Assembly (NCBI GenBank): GCA_052143655.1
Contig: JBKQSL010000538.1
Span: forward strand, 1 to 8,478
Direction: 5' to 3'
DNA from: CAVSUR01 sp052143655
GTDB taxonomy: Bacteria > Actinomycetota > Actinomycetes > Streptosporangiales > Streptosporangiaceae
Length of the DNA: 8,478 nucleotides
This document shows positions 6,565-8,478 of the stretch, in pieces; position 1 is the stretch's first letter; every line of letters starts with the position of its first letter. A model generated the notes under the pieces. The model was given only the letters and a program-made list of their open reading frames with translations, was not told where the DNA came from and did not search any database. The position numbers and the translations under genes were made by a program.

Positions 6565-7981
6565 CGTCGTTCCCCGCTCCTCGGCGCAGTGTCTCCAGGG
6601 AAGTGATGATCTTGTCGAGGCTGATCAGGACCTTGCGGTGGTTGGCGGCCAGCCGTTCCCGCCCGGCGGCTTCGGCGTCGGCGAGCAGCTCGCGGGCCTG
6701 CCGGGCGTGCTGGCGGTGGATAGGGAGGAACTCGGCCGTGGTCTGGAAATCCGGGCAGGTCAGGCAGGCGTTGGGGTGCGGGCAGTCCTGCTGCGGCGGG
6801 CGGCCGCAGTAGCCGTTGGGAAGGGTGTCCGCCGCCCGGGAGAGCCGGTGCTTGACCCATTCGGCGTCTGCGGTGGCCGCGGCGGGGTCGAAGCCGAGCA
6901 GCTTGCCGTCGATGTCCACCCGGGTCTGGCAGTAGCGTTCGAACTCGGCGCGGATGGTGGTGTCGTGCAGGTGGGCGTAGAAGTTGGTCATCTCAGGGCT
7001 GGCATGACACAGCAGGCGCTGGATCACGTGCTGCGGGACGCCGGAGTTGATCAGCCGGGTCCCGAACGTATGCCGCAGCTGATGCAAGGTGACGTGCACC
7101 GGCCGGCCTGCCTCGTCGTGCAACCCGATGTGTTCCTGCCAGGCGTTGAACACGCCCCGCAGCGTGCTGTAAGCGACCGGGAGGCGCGGGTCGCTGGCGG
7201 AGGGAAACAGCCACGCCGCGCCATCCGGGAGGCTGGCCTGCTGGGCGCGGACAGCGTCCGCCGCCCGGGCTGACAGCGGCACCAGGTGCTCGGCGCCCAT
7301 CTTGCTGATCAGCACCCGCAGGCACGGCCAGCCGCTGCTGTCAGTGATCAGCGTGTCAGACGGAAGAGTGGAGGCGTCGCCGGCCCGCAGCCCGGTCTCG
7401 GTGATCAGCACCACCAGATGCCGGTAGGGGACAGCGAGCCGGGCGAGGCCGGCCTCGGATTCCAGCTGGCCCATGACGAACTCGGGCAGGAAGCGGGGCA
7501 GCGGCCGCTTGTGCGAGGAAAGCTCGTCGAGATAGATCACCGCCTCGGCCGGGATCGGCAGCCAGCCGTAGCGCTTGTTGTCATTGAGGAAGGCGCGCAC
7601 GAATAGCCGGGCGACGTTCTTGCTGGCGTCGGCCAGCGGCCGGGTGGTGACCCAGGCCAGGTACTGCTCGATCAGCGGCCGGCTGATCTGCCCGGGTGCC
7701 ACGACTTGCGGGGTGCATTCGCCGAGGAACAGCGAGAACCGCCGCATCGCGGTCATCGCCGTGGTGACGGTGTTGAACGAGCAGCCGCCGGCCAGCCGCT
7801 GCCGCGCCCACCGCTTGAGCGCCTCCCGGAGCCACGCAGGCTCGATGCCGCTGAAGGTCACCCGGTCCCGGCCGCGGCGGGCTGGCACGCCCAGGTCGCC
7901 CGCCCGCCACGCATCGGCGGCGTAGAGCTGGTCGATCGCCTCGCCGGCGGATGCCAGCCGCAGCGCCGCCGGGGCGGTCAC
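6557..7981 (-). CDS. Tyrosine recombinase, Tn554 TnpB-like, with C-terminal Cys cluster
   Basis: This 474-residue site-specific recombinase cuts and rejoins DNA through a covalent phosphotyrosine. Residues ~50-150 are a SAM-like core-binding domain (RFSLFLGE region). Residues ~165-350 are the catalytic domain, with R199 (TETGLRAGDAS), K227 (ISKMGAEHLVPLS), H300 and R303 (HQLRHTFGT), H326 (LLCHASPEM) and Y335 (TNFYAHL). The complete set predicts activity. Beyond it, residues 390-412 hold C392, C400, C406 and C409 (CPHPNACLTCPDF), a putative zinc-binding motif characteristic of TnpB-like recombinases. The tail (420-470) is helical and charged. The GTG start (7979-7981) overlaps the stop of the upstream recombinase as GTGA, and the 3' end overlaps the TnpC-like gene, giving one operon. 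Tn554 TnpB is longer (about 630 residues), so this is a shorter relative. Confidence 0.92.
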   Translation of the reverse strand: MTAPAALRLASAGEAIDQLYAADAWRAGDLGVPARRGRDRVTFSGIEPAWLREALKRWARQRLAGGCSFNTVTTAMTAMRRFSLFLGECTPQVVAPGQISRPLIEQYLAWVTTRPLADASKNVARLFVRAFLNDNKRYGWLPIPAEAVIYLDELSSHKRPLPRFLPEFVMGQLESEAGLARLAVPYRHLVVLITETGLRAGDASTLPSDTLITDSSGWPCLRVLISKMGAEHLVPLSARAADAVRAQQASLPDGAAWLFPSASDPRLPVAYSTLRGVFNAWQEHIGLHDEAGRPVHVTLHQLRHTFGTRLINSGVPQHVIQRLLCHASPEMTNFYAHLHDTTIRAEFERYCQTRVDIDGKLLGFDPAAATADAEWVKHRLSRAADTLPNGYCGRPPQQDCPHPNACLTCPDFQTTAEFLPIHRQHARQARELLADAEAAGRERLAANHRKVLISLDKIITSLETLRRGAGNDDA

Positions 7982-8478
7982 TGCGGCTCCCCGGCGGCCC
8001 AGGCGCCGCAGCGGGTCAGCTGTTCGCGCAGGTCGCCGGTGTCCAGGTGGGCGTAGATCTGCGAGGTCGTGACCGAGGAGCGGTGGCCGAGCAGCCGGGC
8101 CACCACCTCGACATCGACACCGCCGCGCAGCAGGCTGGTCGCCCGTGTGTGGCGCAGCATGTGCAAGGTGAAGTCGACCCCGCTGCGCTCACGCAGCCGG
8201 TAGACCAGCTTGTGCACGGCCTGGTAGCGCAGCGGAGCACCGCAGGGCTCGGCGAACAAGTTGACGAACACGTAGTCGGAGTCGCAGTCGCCGTACTCTT
8301 CGAACATGTAAGCGGTGTAGAGGCGCACCAGCCCGGCCGAGACCGGGATCACGGCCGGGGTCAGCGTCTTGGCCCGCGCCCCGTTGGCGTTGTCGGCCCG
8401 CGGCACGATATGCAGCTCGCGGCGGTGTGAGACGAAGTCGGCGTGCCGCAACCCCAGCGCCTGCCCGACCCGCATTCC
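7978..8478 (-). CDS. Tyrosine recombinase, Tn554 TnpA-like (5' end beyond the window)
   Basis: Only the C-terminal 167 codons are visible. The frame stays open to the right edge, where GGA-ATG-CGG encodes the conserved GMRVGQALGLRH box. The Met at 8473-8475 is therefore internal, not a start. The catalytic set, numbered from that Met, is R2 (box I), K36 (GARAKTLTP), H105 and R108 (LHMLRHT), H131 (LLGHRSS) and nucleophile Y141 (QIYAHL). All are present, so the domain looks functional. The missing part should be the core-binding domain. In Tn554 this first recombinase acts with TnpB, and its gene lies nearest the element end. By analogy, the end of this element should lie a short way beyond the right edge. 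The stop overlaps the next GTG start by 4 bp. Confidence 0.92.
   Translation of the reverse strand, partial: GMRVGQALGLRHADFVSHRRELHIVPRADNANGARAKTLTPAVIPVSAGLVRLYTAYMFEEYGDCDSDYVFVNLFAEPCGAPLRYQAVHKLVYRLRERSGVDFTLHMLRHTRATSLLRGGVDVEVVARLLGHRSSVTTSQIYAHLDTGDLREQLTRCGAWAAGEPQ

Noticed and set aside
6452..7273. A 273-codon plus-strand frame opposite the TnpB-like gene
   Set aside because: It is antisense to a recombinase with all catalytic motifs, and its Gly/Val-rich sequence has no recognisable domain.
8473..8475. ATG near the right edge as the start of the TnpA-like gene
   Set aside because: It falls inside the conserved GMRVGQALGLRH catalytic box, and the frame stays open to the edge, so the gene is cut by the window.

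Overview
The window looks like accessory DNA from a high-GC actinomycete, of the Streptomyces/Frankia/Streptosporangiales type. The signs are very GC-rich codons, GTG start codons, genes that overlap by a few bases, and actinobacterial-style protein families. No species can be named, because no conserved housekeeping gene is present.

Layout from left to right. (1) Positions 40-1566 hold a complete IS701-like insertion sequence of 1519 bp. It has perfect 18-bp terminal inverted repeats, a 4-bp ATAG duplication on both sides and one intact minus-strand DDE transposase. (2) Positions 1567-1821 are non-coding, with a strong short hairpin. (3) Positions 1822-2631 (+) encode a PIN-domain nuclease-like protein. 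(4) Positions 2740-5448 (-) encode a 902-residue protein with an N-terminal HNH nuclease, a central NACHT-type STAND NTPase and a long C-terminal half without a recognisable fold; it is convergent with the PIN gene. (5) Positions 5449-6138 form a 690-bp stretch without a convincing gene. It carries a candidate promoter with an embedded inverted repeat for the HNH-NACHT gene. (6) From the right edge down to 6139 (-) there is a tightly overlapping three-gene recombination module: the end of a tyrosine recombinase (cut by the window edge), a second, longer tyrosine recombinase with a C-terminal Cys cluster, and a small HTH/coiled-coil protein of the DUF6262/TnpC type.

Interpretation. The order recombinase - recombinase - small HTH/coiled-coil protein matches TnpA-TnpB-TnpC of Tn554-type transposons. 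In Tn554 these genes sit at one end of the element and cargo follows tnpC. On that model one element end lies just beyond the right edge of this window. The HNH-NACHT gene, and perhaps the PIN gene, would then be cargo, and the IS701 copy a later insertion or a neighbour. Bacterial STAND NTPases fused to nucleases are established antiphage proteins in several families (Avs, bNACHT), so the best candidate for an undescribed system is the 902-residue HNH-NACHT protein carried beside a Tn554-like module. The domain calls rest on visible motifs; the defence role and cargo status are inferences.
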